Shown here one piece after another: positions 25,557 to 38,100 of a stretch of 64,000 bases of DNA. The DNA comes from Verpa conica. Its lineage: Eukaryota > Ascomycota > Pezizomycetes > Pezizales > Morchellaceae. The translations under genes were made by a program, and so were the position numbers. Location of the stretch: NCBI GenBank assembly GCA_033030425.1, contig JAUFSD010000005.1, positions 1,601,001-1,665,000 on the forward strand, written 5' to 3'. The notes under the pieces are model-generated. The model made no database searches. It saw only the letters and a list, made by a program, of their open reading frames with translations, and was not told where the DNA came from. How positions within the stretch are numbered: position 1 is the stretch's first letter; every line of letters starts with the position of its first letter.

Positions 25557-26284
25557 ATGGGTCGCGAACTCCAGAAGAAAAAGAACAAGTCTTCAATCCC
25601 AAAGGTTACAAAGCGTAAAAACCCACGAGCCCGCAAAGTGCGGATTCTTGGGAATGCGTTGATCGCTCAGAATTGGTATGTCACCTACTTTACCTATCTT
25701 ATCAAAGTATAATTGATTCTTCTCTCCTCCCTCAACTCCTATGTGAGGAGGAGGGGTTGCTAATGCATTGATTGATTGATTGACGTAGGGACAAGAACCA
25801 AACCCTCGCTCAAAACTACAAACGCCTCGGTCTCGTCTCCCGCCTCAATAAGCGTTCGGGCGGGACCGAAAAATCACTTAGCGCCGCGGCTGCCACAGCC
25901 TCGAAGCCCGCTCCACCTAGTAGCAAGCTTGCCCCCGGCGAAGCCCTAATCGAGCGTGACGAGGACGGCAACGTGCTCAACATTATCTACGGAAAGTCTG
26001 CAGAGGAAGCTCTGAATGAGGATGAAGACGAGTTCACAGGGATCACAGAACAAAAGACAGATATTGTCAAGGCACTGGAGGAACAGGCTTCGTATATAGA
26101 GAAGAGGGAGAGGAGCCAGAGTGATAGGGAGAAGGAGTGGGTTGAGGCTTTGGTACAGAAGTATGGGAGGGATTACTCTAAGATGGTGTGGGATCGGAAG
26201 TTGAACCCATATCAGCAGACGGAAGGGGACATTAAGAGGAGAATATCAAAGTGGGAGAAGTCGCAGAAGAAGGCAGAGGTCTAG
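25557..26284 (+). CDS. NOP16: Nop16, nucleolar 60S ribosome biogenesis factor
   Basis: Two exons, 25557-25675 and 25789-26284, joined by a 113-bp intron whose splice completes a Trp codon; 204 residues. The basic N-terminus MGRELQKKKNKSSIPKVTKR and KNPRARKVRILGNALIAQNW are the Nop16 signature. The C-terminal half has KYGRDYSKMVWDRKLNPYQQ followed by TEGDIKRRISKWE, also diagnostic. The middle is a variable Ala/Ser/Lys linker with an acidic patch (NEDEDEF). Nop16 is a constituent of 66S pre-ribosomal particles in the nucleolus. The in-frame open sequence upstream of 25557 is not conserved with the family, so the ATG at 25557 is chosen. Confidence 0.95.
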
Positions 26285-29081
26285 GTGTAGGTTGTACTTG
26301 TACATGGGTTGTTAGGATTGCGGCAGTTATCGTTTCTTTTTCTCCTCTATTTTCGATCCGGCGTTAGTTGGTGAATCTGGGTAAAGTAAAATTATTATAC
26401 TTATTTTTTTGGATCTTCGTCCTGTACTTTAGGCTCGATTCGGAGGGTACAGGTTTTTTTAAACCCCCTCATTGTGTGCTGATGTGAGGAGAAAAAAAAT
26501 TCTGCAAGGAACATTGTCGCAAAGCAGCCCTAGTTAAACCAAAAATTATAGTACCCCACGATCTCAAACTAAATCCTTCTCCGGACAAATTGTAAATTTG
26601 TCAGGCATTTAGATATTATTCAGTCATAGAAACAACAGCGGGAAACTTTTGTTTCTATCGGGTTTTTTTTGCGTAATGTGGCATGGAGTGCTTTGTCAGT
26701 GATGTTTTGTTTATCTTTAGAAAGGGAAGAAGAAAGTCCCCGCGGGTCACAATGCGGGTGAATAAGTAATAAAAGAAAGACTTTTAATAGGGGACCTATT
26801 GTATTGGTCATCTATCGCGAGCACGAACATGGGATGATCATTGACAACATCCCTAGCTATCGGGCCCCACGTGATATATCGAAACGATCCTCCCCCACTA
26901 AAATCTCAAGATATCTTCTAGCAGATCGAAGGATTAAAAAGCAAATAATTATCATGCAGGAAAATACAAAAACGGTATATAATATAAGGTCAACCATCGC
27001 AGCGCCGCAGAACCCCACTATCATGTAACGGGCAGGAAACGAGAATGTATATCTGCCGCGCTATAACACTTCTCCGGGGATCGAAAATTGCCGTTAATTC
27101 CCTTTACCGTGAATCCTGGTTTATGGGGCCACGAAACTTGAGGTTGGAGCCTCGGGGATAGACAGCAAAGATACGCGATATCGGGAGATCCTCAGGTCCC
27201 AGGACATCTAACCGCTCTGCCCCCACAGTGTGCTAAGGGGGGTGCATTATTCAGTCCGCGCCGCAAAGCAAGTGCTGAGAGCTATCGGGTATCGGAGACG
27301 GATTGAACCATTCCAGCAGGAATTTACCTAGTTGGTTTGATAGTATGATAAGTTTCTTCTGCGGGCAGTCTTAAGATCATGATCCGGTTGACATTTTATG
27401 ACCTGGGATATGGGCTCATTAAAGTTGGATTCCTTACCCCCACCCATCTCCCAAGAATACACTTTCCCAGACTGCGGTTAAATGCACTGGAAGTTTTTTT
27501 TCTTTGAGGAACCCGGCGATTCGGTTCTGTCGTACACTGCAACGGCGCTCAACCATGGGATTGATGCAGGTTGCCCATGCTCATCTGAAACCCCTTCATG
27601 AGCCCATCTTGATTTTTGTTTGATGTTTGTCCCACATATAGGTGCAAGGGATATTTCGAGTGAAGGTCCGGATGAAATAGAAGAATAAGAAGAGGAGGAG
27701 TAGGAGGTTTGATATGCAAAGAAAAGAAAAAGGATGAGGTAATTATATGTAGTTAGTAGGGTGGAGTAATTAGAAGGTGTTTAATAACGCACCCAAAGCT
27801 ATGATAAGCCAAAGGAGTAATAGCGACATTTAGGGCCATGTACACGCACACGACACCCAAATTGCCGCTCATCGCCGTCCTTTATTTTACTCTATAGAAA
27901 TCCAGAAATATCTATTAAGTGCAGGTAATTCAGGAAGAATAGACACATGACGCTTGGGACCTTGCTGTTACCGAGAGCAGCAGGTCATACCGCTTCTAAC
28001 CGGGCCTTTTGTATCAGTCCCGGGGTTTGCGGTGTCGATGATCATCGATTGGGTCTTCCTTGCGAGAAGAGATATGTGCTTAGACTCACGTGTTGTGGAG
28101 TTGCATGATGATCCAGCACTCTTTGTGGTGATCCGACAGGACGACAGTGCTTTGCCGAGAGAATTGTACCTATTTTTCTTTCTCCTAAACGGAACGCCCG
28201 GGCCCCTCCATCATTGCTGCGTTGACTTTTCTATGCAGGACAGCAATCAAGCAACGCCCAAGCCGAGTCATGCAACAACATGGACTTTTGTTGCCATTCT
28301 GCGCCTTTCCCTTTCCACCTGTCAAGTTTCTTGAGGCGTCCAACACCGTACAGTGCAATACGAAGTGTACGGCTCACGATACTCACATGTACCCGGAAGA
28401 CTCAGTGTAAGTGGGGTAGGTGCACGGAGATACATGAAGTGTATACATGTGGGTATCATAACTAATGCCAATGATCTACTCCACATTACCGTGGTCAATG
28501 GCAATAGGGAGATATAGGCGGTAAATGAGCCACCAAGGGCCCTTGATGGATTGGTGATGATTTTGAGATGGAAACCGCTGGACCCCGCCTCTATGGAATA
28601 GCAGCGGGCCGTTTGTTTCTAGGTGACGGGTGGTCGTTATCCCCGGGCAGGATTTCTCAGCATTAGCGCTAACAGAAAACTTTATCGGGCATCATGAGTC
28701 TCCTACATAAATGTATCAGAAGCAGCAACAAGAAGGCAGCCCCCCCCCCCACACACACGACGCACACCCCTCTCTCACCCTCCCCAGCTCATCGCATATT
28801 TCCCCTTGAGTTCTCTACTGATATCCACTGCCCGCCCCATCCCCGTTGTGCCCGAGCCACCCTTCCTTCTACCGGTAGAATCCGCTCCGTGGTACCTGCC
28901 GAGGTGTTAGTACCTATATAACCTCATCTACATCCCACCTCGCCCCTCATACATCCTCCGCCTCAACACAAGAAAAAATCTTTTTCCTGGACTGGTTGCT
29001 TCTATTATCTTATCCATCTCGTGTTTCATCCTCTTACATAAAAAAAGTACTTATAAGTAGAGGTACCAATCATCCACAAAT
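26285..29081. other. 2.8-kb gap between NOP16 and the IDO gene
   Basis: Holds the NOP16 3' UTR and, at the right, the IDO promoter and leader. From about 27000 to 28690 the base composition is balanced but no reading frame shows a recognisable motif. A run of 11 C at 28740-28750 is followed by ACACACAC and a CT-rich stretch, and a TATATAA box lies at 28915-28921. Confidence 0.5.
28915..28921 (+). promoter_or_regulatory. TATA box of the IDO gene
   Basis: TATATAA about 165 bp upstream of the IDO ATG, downstream of a CT-rich tract, in the position expected for a fungal core promoter. Confidence 0.5.
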
Positions 29082-30728
29082 ATGATTCCTCCCATTCCAA
29101 CTCTTCAAGAGTACGGCCTTTCTACAAACTTTGGATTTCTTCCAAATGTCGACCCAGTATCCCATCTCTCATCTCTCTACTACGAGCCTTGGGAGAAAAT
29201 CGCAAATGATTTACCCACACTTGTTAAGAGCAGATTTGCTCGTGGGGCCATTGAGAGCCTCCCACTCTTGGATCTCTACCACTTGGTGGGGGAGGGCGAG
29301 TGGCGTCGAGCCTATGTTATTCTCGGATTTATGACCCATGCATATATTTGGGCTGGTGATGAACCCGCTGAGGTATATTTACCCGGTATTAGTAAAAAAA
29401 AATTTGGTTTCAAAAACTAATTTTATTCCTTGCATAGCGTCTTCCACCAAATATCTCTATCCCACTACTAGAATTGTCGCAACATTTCGAGATCCCTCCC
29501 GTCGCCACATATGCAACCGTATGTTTATGGAACTACCGTTCTGTCAACAAGAGCCGACATCTAGATCTTCTCTCAAATCTGAGGTCCATCACTTCTTTCA
29601 CTGGAACAAGAGATGAAGAATGGTTTTACCTCATTTCTGTTGCCATCGAAGCTCGTGGAGCTAGGAGCATCCCAATAATGCTCAATGCCATTGCCGCTGC
29701 ACGTGAAAACGATAGCAACACGGTTATAGAAGCACTACGTATGTTTGCTGACCATATTACCGACCTCGGCGGATTGCTTGCCCGGATGTATGAGGAATGC
29801 GATCCGAACGTTTTTTATTTCAAGATTAGACCTTTCCTTGCTGGATCAAAGAATATGGAAGAATCTGGTCTTCCGAGGGGTGTCTTATACGAGGATAGGA
29901 CAGGAAATCAGACTTGGCACAAGTACTCTGGTGGCAGCAATGCACAGAGCTCACTAATTCAGACTTTTGATATCATCTTGGGGGTTGAGCACCGCCAAAC
30001 TGGTGAGAAGAAGAACCCATCTTCTGAACAGCTTCCAGGAACTGCTCCTCCAGCTCAGAATAACTTCATCCAGGTTTGTGGTTACATATTCCCCCTTCAT
30101 GAATTTTGAAGTTCAATACTAATATCACTACTAGAATATGAGGTTTTACATGCCTGGTTCACATCGCCGTTTTCTCGAGCACCTCACTACAGTTGCCAAC
30201 ATCAAAGACTACGCGACGAGTCACCAAGAAAACAGAGCTCTGACCTCTGCTTACGATAACGCCCTCAGCGCCCTCGCTGGGTTCCGTAGTGTCCACGTGC
30301 AGATGGTCACACGTTATATCATCCACCCATCGACTGCCGAGAAAAGAAGGGTCGCCGCTGCCGCAGCCTTATCTGGATCGTCTCTCCCTGCTAGAAGACT
30401 TCCACAATCCATGGCATTGGTAGAGCAACCCCGTCAAGGCCTCGCCAAGGACGAAGCGTCCAGAAAGGGTCTCAGAGGTACGGGGGGTACCCAACTCATC
30501 CCCTTCCTGAAACAGGCAAGGGATGAAACCATGGAGCCCGCTATCAGTGTCTTGCCTATGCAAAGGAACGTCGAGAATATCAAGCGTCCTACTCGGGTAT
30601 CACGGACTCCTACTGATTTTGCCAAATCCTGCAACGTCAATGAGTTCGAGGACTTAGCGCCTGGTTTTGTTGGACTTGCGGGAGCATGGGACTGGGCGGA
30701 AGATGCTGGTGGAATCTGTCACTCTTAG
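29082..30728 (+). CDS. BNA2: Indoleamine 2,3-dioxygenase (tryptophan degradation, kynurenine pathway)
   Basis: Three exons: 29082-29372, 29438-30073 and 30135-30728; 506 residues. It is a cytosolic haem enzyme that converts tryptophan to N-formylkynurenine, the first step to kynurenine and de novo NAD. Diagnostic motifs are YYEPWEKIANDLPTL, RLPPNISIPLLELS, YSGGSNAQSSLIQTFDIILG, MRFYMPGSHRRFLEHL and GTGGTQLIPFLKQARDET. The proximal haem ligand is His363 in GFRSVHVQMVTRYI, aligned with the human IDO1 SYHLQ motif. Splice junctions restore frame exactly. The C-terminal ~80 residues after the GTGGT motif are a fungal-type extension. Yeast Bna2 is the functional equivalent; several filamentous fungi carry two or three IDO paralogues and I cannot tell which one this is. 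Confidence 0.95.
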
Positions 30729-31724
30729 AGATTTCTTCAGGAATCCCTTTTATATATATCCCCCCCTTTTTTCACTACTTTGCTTTCTGTTTGGTGTAGG
30801 CTTTCTATACATTGGGTTTTGTCTATTACAGGGAGGTGTTTTTTTATCTTGCTTCTGTGTGGGGGCGATAGATTTGTATTTTTTACACCCCTCTTATTCT
30901 AGTTTCTGTTGGGTATATTGGAGCATGGTATTCTTTTTAAAGGTGTTTTTGTTTGGTTATAGGTTTTTTGTGCTTTATATCCTGCTTTTCGTCACTGCTC
31001 GAGGGGAGGTTCTTTCTAGACCAACTACAGATGAACTACTACAGAGCGAAGAATGTGGCTCTTGGTGTAATACCCTTTTTAGTTCATATTCAAATTAGAT
31101 GTTATGTTTGTCGCTAGAACCTATGGGCTCTGGCTTATCTTTTTGTTCCTATTTATATCGTACTTTTACACGCATGCACATCAGTCCTGTCATAAATCCC
31201 CGGATAGTTCCTTGTTTTTTATCAACTTCAGTACAAAAAAGAACTTTTTAATGTCTTAAAACATGACGTATACAGATCGATGTGTGCTCCTTTGCAGGTT
31301 GTCTTAAATCGGACTGGTCCTTCCACGATCTAGACTTTCAGCCACAGAACTTAAAGATAATGCAATAGACTAGCCCTACACTACACGTGTTGTTGTCACT
31401 GAGACATTCTTCTTTTGTAATAGTACTTATCCGATTCGGTTTTGTTGAGGGAAGGATTACTTTACTGGGTAGATTACTTGGCTAATTTCCCCCAGTGAAT
31501 GTGAGCTTTATCAGTGTTGGTTTAATGGTAGTAGTGATTGTCGAATGTGCATACTCTGCATGTAGTCATTTAAACAAGGACCAAAAGCAATATATAAAAA
31601 AGAACAACATGCGACGGTAAATACAACAATCACGCTCCCAAACGCCAGTTTACAGCGGAATAAAAAAGGATTACCGCTTGACATCCCACAAAACAAAGAC
31701 CAACATGTGGCTATTTCCCACTTC
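30729..31724. other. Convergent 3' flank between IDO and peroxin genes
   Basis: About 1 kb between two stop codons facing each other. T-rich just after IDO (3' UTR) and A-rich before the peroxin stop. The ORF at 30667-31098 is a T-rich artefact that begins inside the IDO exon. No other feature seen. Confidence 0.5.
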
Positions 31725-33256
31725 TCAAACATATTCTCCGGGTCTCATTTGGTACTTCCTACTAACCTGTCTCACCCATCGCCTCCTCCTCCACAAGCCC
31801 CTCTCGCCCATCTCACCACCAACACGATCATAAACCCACCTCTCCCCTTCCTCCTCAATCTCAACACCTCCAATATACCGCTCACCTACCCAGGTCGTAC
31901 TACCTAGATCCAGGGTCCATTTCCGATCTCTCCACTCCCATCCGGGAGGACACCGGACATCCTCAAAGAAGCGAGTACCTTTTGGTCTTTCGAGTGCTAT
32001 TCTTGCGGGTGACATGGGTTCGTAGGGTGTAGGACTAAACATCCAGGATTCGTATTCACCAGCTGAGCCGGTAAGACGCTGGAGTTCAAAGACCTCGACT
32101 TCACGAGATTCGGGGGTTGCATCAAGGAGGATGTCATTGTGAATGAACGAGTCCGTGGTTGTGGCTACACGGGCTTCTTGGGGTTTTAGGTGCGCAGCGT
32201 GCATGTCAAGAAGGAGCTCTTGGAGAGTTGGGTGCCCGAGTGAACAGGCGATCCAACCGGTGGTCAGAAAGATGAATCTCCATGGGAGGGCGGAGGCGGA
32301 AATGAATAGAAAGATCGAAACGAGGAAGAGGGTTATAAAGACGGCGGATGAGACAACTTCTTCGGAAAAGTTGGTGGGGGGACCGATTAGAGCAATTATT
32401 TTGTCATGTGCGATGGAAAAGTCGTCCATTGTATTTTGGAGGTCGCGGAGATTGCGGAAGAAGTCCTAGTGGGGTTATTAGTGGTGGAGCAAAAGGTGGG
32501 AGTAGATTTATTACCTTGCTCATTTCGCTGACGGCTTTGACTTCGGGGGGTGGGGCGATAGCGGGGCCGTGAGCGCTATATTTTTCCATCGGCATGCTTG
32601 GAGGAGGTGGATGCCGGATTACAAAACTTGGGACCATGATGAAGAGGAGAACACAGGCGACTGGAAGAACGGCAAGAAGATAGGGATCAAGACAGATGAA
32701 AGAGTATACTGCTAGAGCAGAGAGTGTGTGTGAGGGCTCGTGCCACTGGAGGAGCCTGTATAAACGATGTTGGAAGACGAAGACAACACCAATTCTAGAG
32801 ATAAAGTTAGAAAATATTTATAGAAAACCTTGTATTAAATTCCCACCTCGCATTGAACCTCCGAAAGTTACTACTCATGGTCGTTAAACTAAATTGCGGT
32901 CTATCTTTATCCCTTCGTTTATCCCGGGGTTCTGAATAACTCTCCACCGTATAGTCACTTGGTAGCATCTGCTGCATGAGCTTTGCAAAGATACGCTCCT
33001 GTAGCCCCGAAGTGCTACCCCCGCCCTCTGACCCCTCGTTGTTGTGCACATTCTCAATATCTGGGCCGCGCGACTTGCTGCGTCGGTGTTTTTGGTGAAC
33101 GTGGTGGGCAGCACCGGCTATACTCTTTCCGATGTCACGAAGACTAGGCGAAGGTAGCGAAGTAGAGCTACCATGAGGGCTGTTTTCGGAGTCGCTTGTA
33201 GAGTACCTGCGACTACGATAGCTGGGGTCGTAGTCAACGAGCAGAGAATCATCCAT
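31725..33256 (-). CDS. Pex23/Pex24-type peroxin with C-terminal dysferlin domain
   Basis: Three exons on the minus strand: 32847-33256, 32515-32794 and 31725-32465; 476 residues. The N-terminus is hydrophilic (Ser/Arg-rich, HHVHQKHRRSKS). Next comes the reticulon-like Pex24-domain region with two hydrophobic blocks: AVYSFICLDPYLLAVLPVAC followed by VMVPSFVIRHPPPP-like sequence, and SAVFITLFLVSIFLFI around residues 270-285. The C-terminus carries a dysferlin-type signature, ESWMFSPTPYEP and CPPGWEWRDRKWTLDL (GWEW at about 405-408). Family members (yeast Pex28-32, Yarrowia Pex23/24, Neurospora relatives) sit in the ER at contacts with peroxisomes and regulate peroxisome number and size. The dysferlin domain points to the Pex30-32/Pex23 side. 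It is divergently arranged with the Pom1-like gene across 1.85 kb. Confidence 0.85.
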
Positions 33257-35110
33257 CGTGGGCTGTTGTGATGCTACTGCTTTGTGGGTGATGTGCCAAT
33301 AAGAACGAATCCGTCGATTGACATGTGAAGTCAGTTGGATGCATGACGTCGAGACGCGACGGTTCCGGTGAACTGTTACCCGGCAATTGATTTTTTATAT
33401 ATAATCACGTGATATAATTGCACTCAGGGTTGGGGGACTCAGTCCGGAAATTGTCGTCTCAAGTCCAAATCACAGGTTCTAGTTAAATATGAATTAGAGC
33501 AATCCTTGGAAGCGGGATCGTGAGGGGAGAAACAATAGAGGTAATTTATCTATTGGAGAAGAGGGACGCTCACACAGGCTGCATGCTTTTTCCCACGGCG
33601 AATTGAAACAAAAGGGGGGATCCGTGTCTGTAGCACAAGATATGTAGTCACTCTGACAGAAAGTGGAAGAGTTTTGCGTTTGTGAGTGAGATCCGGTGAA
33701 AACAAGTTCGGGGTATGTTGCCCAAGCCCACAATAAATGGATATCACATCACATCTCTGCCATGTGCGACCGGAGGCCCGGGCTGTTGTAGAGAGGAGAG
33801 TGAAACGAAACACCCATAAGGTCTCGCTAAGACTAAAGCAAAGCGAAGCAAGCAGACATCGCCACGGCAACCAAAAGCATTACTTTCTCTCCGCTGGTAA
33901 ATGGCAAACTCGGCAACCTGAGAAAGAGATAGCAGCCTGGACGAAAGAGTTGCTTGTCCAGGGACTGCTGGCAGTTGCAGTTGCAGTTGCAGTTGCAGTG
34001 TGCAGGCTGGCTAACCAACCACGGGGCGCAACTGAAGCAGAGCACCACAGATCCCCGTCGGTTCTTCAGTCAGTTGCCTGGCCAAAGAGAGGTGTTGTTG
34101 GGGTGCAGGTTGCAGCGAGACATCAGACAAAGTTGGCCCATCAGTTGATCCCCTGAACTTCTCCCGCCTGCCCGCTACTTTCCTCCGCCTACGTTTACCT
34201 TTATTTCATTGCCTCATCCAGAAGGGGAAAGAGAGGAAAAAGGTAAGAAATAAAAGAAAGGAAAAGGAGAGAGGGGACCGGGGAGAGAAAAGTAGAGGAA
34301 ATAAAAGAAACAAATAGGATTAAAAAAGAGTAGATATTTATGTAGCTATCCACACTTGTGCGTTCCGCAGAGCACGACAGGGACAGAGATAGAAGTCTTA
34401 TCATCGCCGTCACCGTCGTCGTCGCCTTCTTGGTTGTCGCTGTCGCTGTTCATCGTCTCGGTGTGAAGAGCCTCCTCTTTTCTTCTGCTCTTTCCCTTCC
34501 TTGACGAACTGGGAATCCATCGATCGCCTACATACAGTCCAGTCCGTCTTTGTCGCTCTTTCTTTCTTTCCCATCCTTTTTGGGAGCTCATCTTGGCCGT
34601 TTATTCATCTCTGCAATGTGTCCCGGCCTTTACGCTTAGCCGTCCAGTGTTCTCCATTAATTAGTTACATATTTGTTCTCTGTCTCCTACATAGCAACGA
34701 TAGTCCCCTTAGTTGTTGTTGTTGCTCCTCATCTTGTGCTGGAAATTGGTGTTCTTTCTATTCTTGCTTCTATTCCGACCAGACCCTACATACTCCCTGT
34801 CTATATTTCTTTCTTTTCTTTCCCGCTCTTCAGGGTCTCAAAATACCCCCGTTACTCCCTTTCATTCATTCATTTACTCGTCTACGGCTATCCTCCTTTC
34901 CAAGCCTAGTCTGGGTTTGCCAACCCCACCCCTTTTCACGCACCACGAGTTCAATCATCCCATTCACCGACAGTGAGAGAGAGACGCCAACTCCTTTCAC
35001 TGTTGTTGTTGCTGCTGCCTCACCCTCTAACGCAGTCCTCCAAAACTCAACCCCGTCAACCACTCCCACCACACCAACTCTTGTTGTGCCGGTGAGCGTA
35101 GTGGTTCGTC
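33257..35110. other. Divergent region between peroxin and Pom1-like genes, with a CT-rich leader
   Basis: 1.85 kb. The peroxin side (33257-33480) holds its promoter with TCACGTGA at about 33405. A hexamer microsatellite lies at 33971-33999. From 34200 to 35110 the plus strand is strongly CT-rich, typical of a long fungal 5' UTR for the Pom1-like gene, and contains several upstream ATGs (for example at 34501-, 34673- and 34713-). The ORFs in it are low-complexity Ser/Leu/Phe/Pro frames and are not called as genes. Confidence 0.5.
33971..33999. repeat. Hexanucleotide microsatellite (GCAGTT)n
   Basis: Four perfect GCAGTT units followed by a partial fifth. It lies about 1.1 kb upstream of the Pom1-like start codon. 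Confidence 0.85.
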
Positions 35111-38100
35111 ATGCCGGTTCGAGTCTCACAGCAACAACAGCCTACATCCAATAATTTGTCCAATTCATCATCCACAACAACAACTACTACTACAACAACT
35201 ACTACTTACTCCCTTCGTAGGGATTCGCCTGCATCGTCTCGGGGAGACGATTCAAGTACTAGTTCTGTTTCACTGGGTATGAGTGGCCACCGTCGTCCTT
35301 CGGCGGGAAGACGAGTTGAAGGGGGGATCTCTAACGTTGCCCGTGCAGCAGATGGAAGACAGAGGAAACGTCTCAACAAGACAAATCCTGAGCCTCATAG
35401 CTTGCCTCGCTCGAAGCCTTCGCTACGAGAACCTCGCTCACCACCAAAGACTCAACGTACCCTGCGTCATGAGCAAAAACCTATAAGCAATAAGACCCTG
35501 GAATTTCCCAATTCGAGATCGTAAGTTCAAGTTCCACCTAGTCTTACACGGGCCACCTTATCCCAGTATATGGGATTCTAACCTTGAACCCCCTGTGGTT
35601 TTTTCAGTGACAATGCTAGTTCTTCCTCAAACGCCCTTGCCAACAACAACAATCCTAGGACATTGCTTCAACCACCAGGCAGCAACGCCGGGGCTAATGT
35701 GACAACGTTCTACGCTTTTAGTCAGAACTCTCAAAATTCACAGCCTGTAGGACCTCTTGGGGAGCCATTTGATTTTTCACCTTCAGGAAATTTAGAGGAT
35801 ATTCATCGGAGTATCATAGATACAGAGCAACTCAGTCAATTCCCGGCACCTAGGCGGCGGAGAGGGAACACAGAGAAAGGGCGGGAACAAGAAGCAATGC
35901 AAGAGGAGAATCACCAAAGAGCTCCAGCAGGACCGGTGGCGGAGACCCGACCAGCTGTTTTGCGGCGACCAAGTGTCTCAAACAAGAATGCAAATAATCA
36001 GGGCCCACCAACCCATTACGAGCAGCGCAGCCGCCGTCAGAGCAATGCGCCCACCCATCAGTCTTCGAATGCCTCCTTATCATCAAATTACCGCAAGTCA
36101 ATGGCAACAACAACTGCGGAGACTGAGAGTTCAAAGCGGAGGAGGCCGAGCGTAGCTACTAATTCGCTTACACCACCAGTTCCACAGAAGGAGTACATAC
36201 CTGGTAGTGGGTACTCCAAGACTTCTGATGGGCAATTTAAGATTCCTGCATCTAGTAGAACCGCAAAGTCGAAGTCTTTGCAACCTCCCGCACGGCAGCA
36301 GGGGCAATCGAAACCGTCACTATCTCCCGAACACGGTCGTGCCCAATCGATAGCTTTCCCACCGAAATCCCCGAGATCGCCAAGCCTCAATAAGCTAGGG
36401 GCCCCAAGCAAGCAGGGTGGTATTCCATTGTCTGGTTCGTCCCGAAGAATCTCGACAATTCCTCATGCCTCTGGGCTGGGGGCTAGAACTGTTAGCCCTA
36501 CTGACGCGAGGCGATTTAAACGACTCTCAGCTATCTACTCCCCAACACCCCCTTCCCTACCCTTATCTGTAGAAGATGCACGGTCAGCTCCAGGAAGCCC
36601 ATCAATGATACCAAGGAAGAGTATTACGCCCTCGTCATCAGGGACAACTCCCGAGCCCCAGAGAAAATCTTATAGTTCGGGTTTATCAACAACTTCTACA
36701 AATACCTCAGCCCGAACATCTATCGGCTCTTTGCAGCCAAAATTGAGCCAGAATCTAGCTGTTTCACGGTTACCAAAACCACCTAGATCCTCAGGGGTGG
36801 ATAGGGATGAAGAAATACCTCCTGTTCCACCTTTACCGAAGGATCTAGCCTCTCCTGCAGTAACCCACTTTGGTGATACTGGCTTTAATCCGAATGCTAG
36901 CGGTAGGAAAAGCGGCAATGCGTTATTTGCACCACGAAAGGATAGCTTACAAACAGATTCGGAGATTTTTGACATGGAATCCGATGCTTCCTCGAGGCCA
37001 GCAGTACCGGAGAAGCCGAAGTTTGCTGAGAAGCTTGAGAGAATGGAAAGGTTGGAAAAAGCGGCGGAGAGATCGCCGGAGAAGCCGGCAAGGTCTGATA
37101 AAGAAGCGCGGAGGAAACGTGGAATGACACTAGGTGGCGTAAATATGGGGCAAGCAATGCAAAGTCTTGAATCTAAGAGCTCATCCTCAAGCTTAAGGAA
37201 GAAGGATCTTATTCCACTACGGCTTCCACCTCTGAATTTACTACCACTAAGTACTCCGACAATTGCTCGAGTAAATGCTTTAGGGCCTCAATCTGATTCG
37301 GAGGAGCTCACACCACCACCAAAGCGGAGCATCAAAACTCCAAGTACACCAATGACTGCATCAAAAGCTGGATTCTTTGGGAAAGGGAGGGACAGGGATG
37401 AAGCAGCATACGCCCGAGCAACGAGCTCTTTCAATCATTCAATACAACAGGCAGAAGATAGTCCTTCGAGTTTATCGCTAAGAGCAGGTTCGAGTGCGAG
37501 CAGCAGCATTCCAGTTTCAGCAAGCAGCAGGATGGGGAGGCAGACAATTAGTCCATATATATCGAGTTCGCTCCCGAAGAGTACCCCTACTGGGGAATAT
37601 GAAGGCGAAGGGAAGGAGCACAAAGGGAGGATACTTGGAATGTCGTTAGCGGGAGGTGCTACCCGGGACAACAACAACAAAAGCAGAGCAAGAAAAAGTC
37701 AAGATTCGGTCAGGAGTGGGCAACTACCTGAGGAGGTGCCGGATACCCCTTCAGGTTCAAATTCGATCAGGAGGAAACTGAGCTTGAGCTGGAAAAAGAG
37801 TAATTCTAGCAAGCACAGTCATGCTGCAACAGAAAGAGCGGAAGAATACTCAGTACAGAAACATGATATAATGCCAGCACCTAAACTACCGACCTCTGCT
37901 ACATGGGCAGGACCAATAAATCACCCGCCAAGTCCTGTGAGAGTTCAAAAAGTGGTCACTTCTGGGGGACAGGGCAGAAGAAAGAGTTCAATTGGCAATG
38001 GCATAATTCTTGGTCAGCACGATCACGCTCGCAACGATAGCTGGGGTAAAGATGTCACTGCAAGCGAGAAGAAATCTACAGAAAGCATTGCTTCCCAACC

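Noticed and set aside
34501..35154. 217-codon ORF upstream of the Pom1-like gene
   Set aside because: Low-complexity Leu/Ser/Pro/Cys frame of a CT-rich leader; overlaps the real start codon in another frame.
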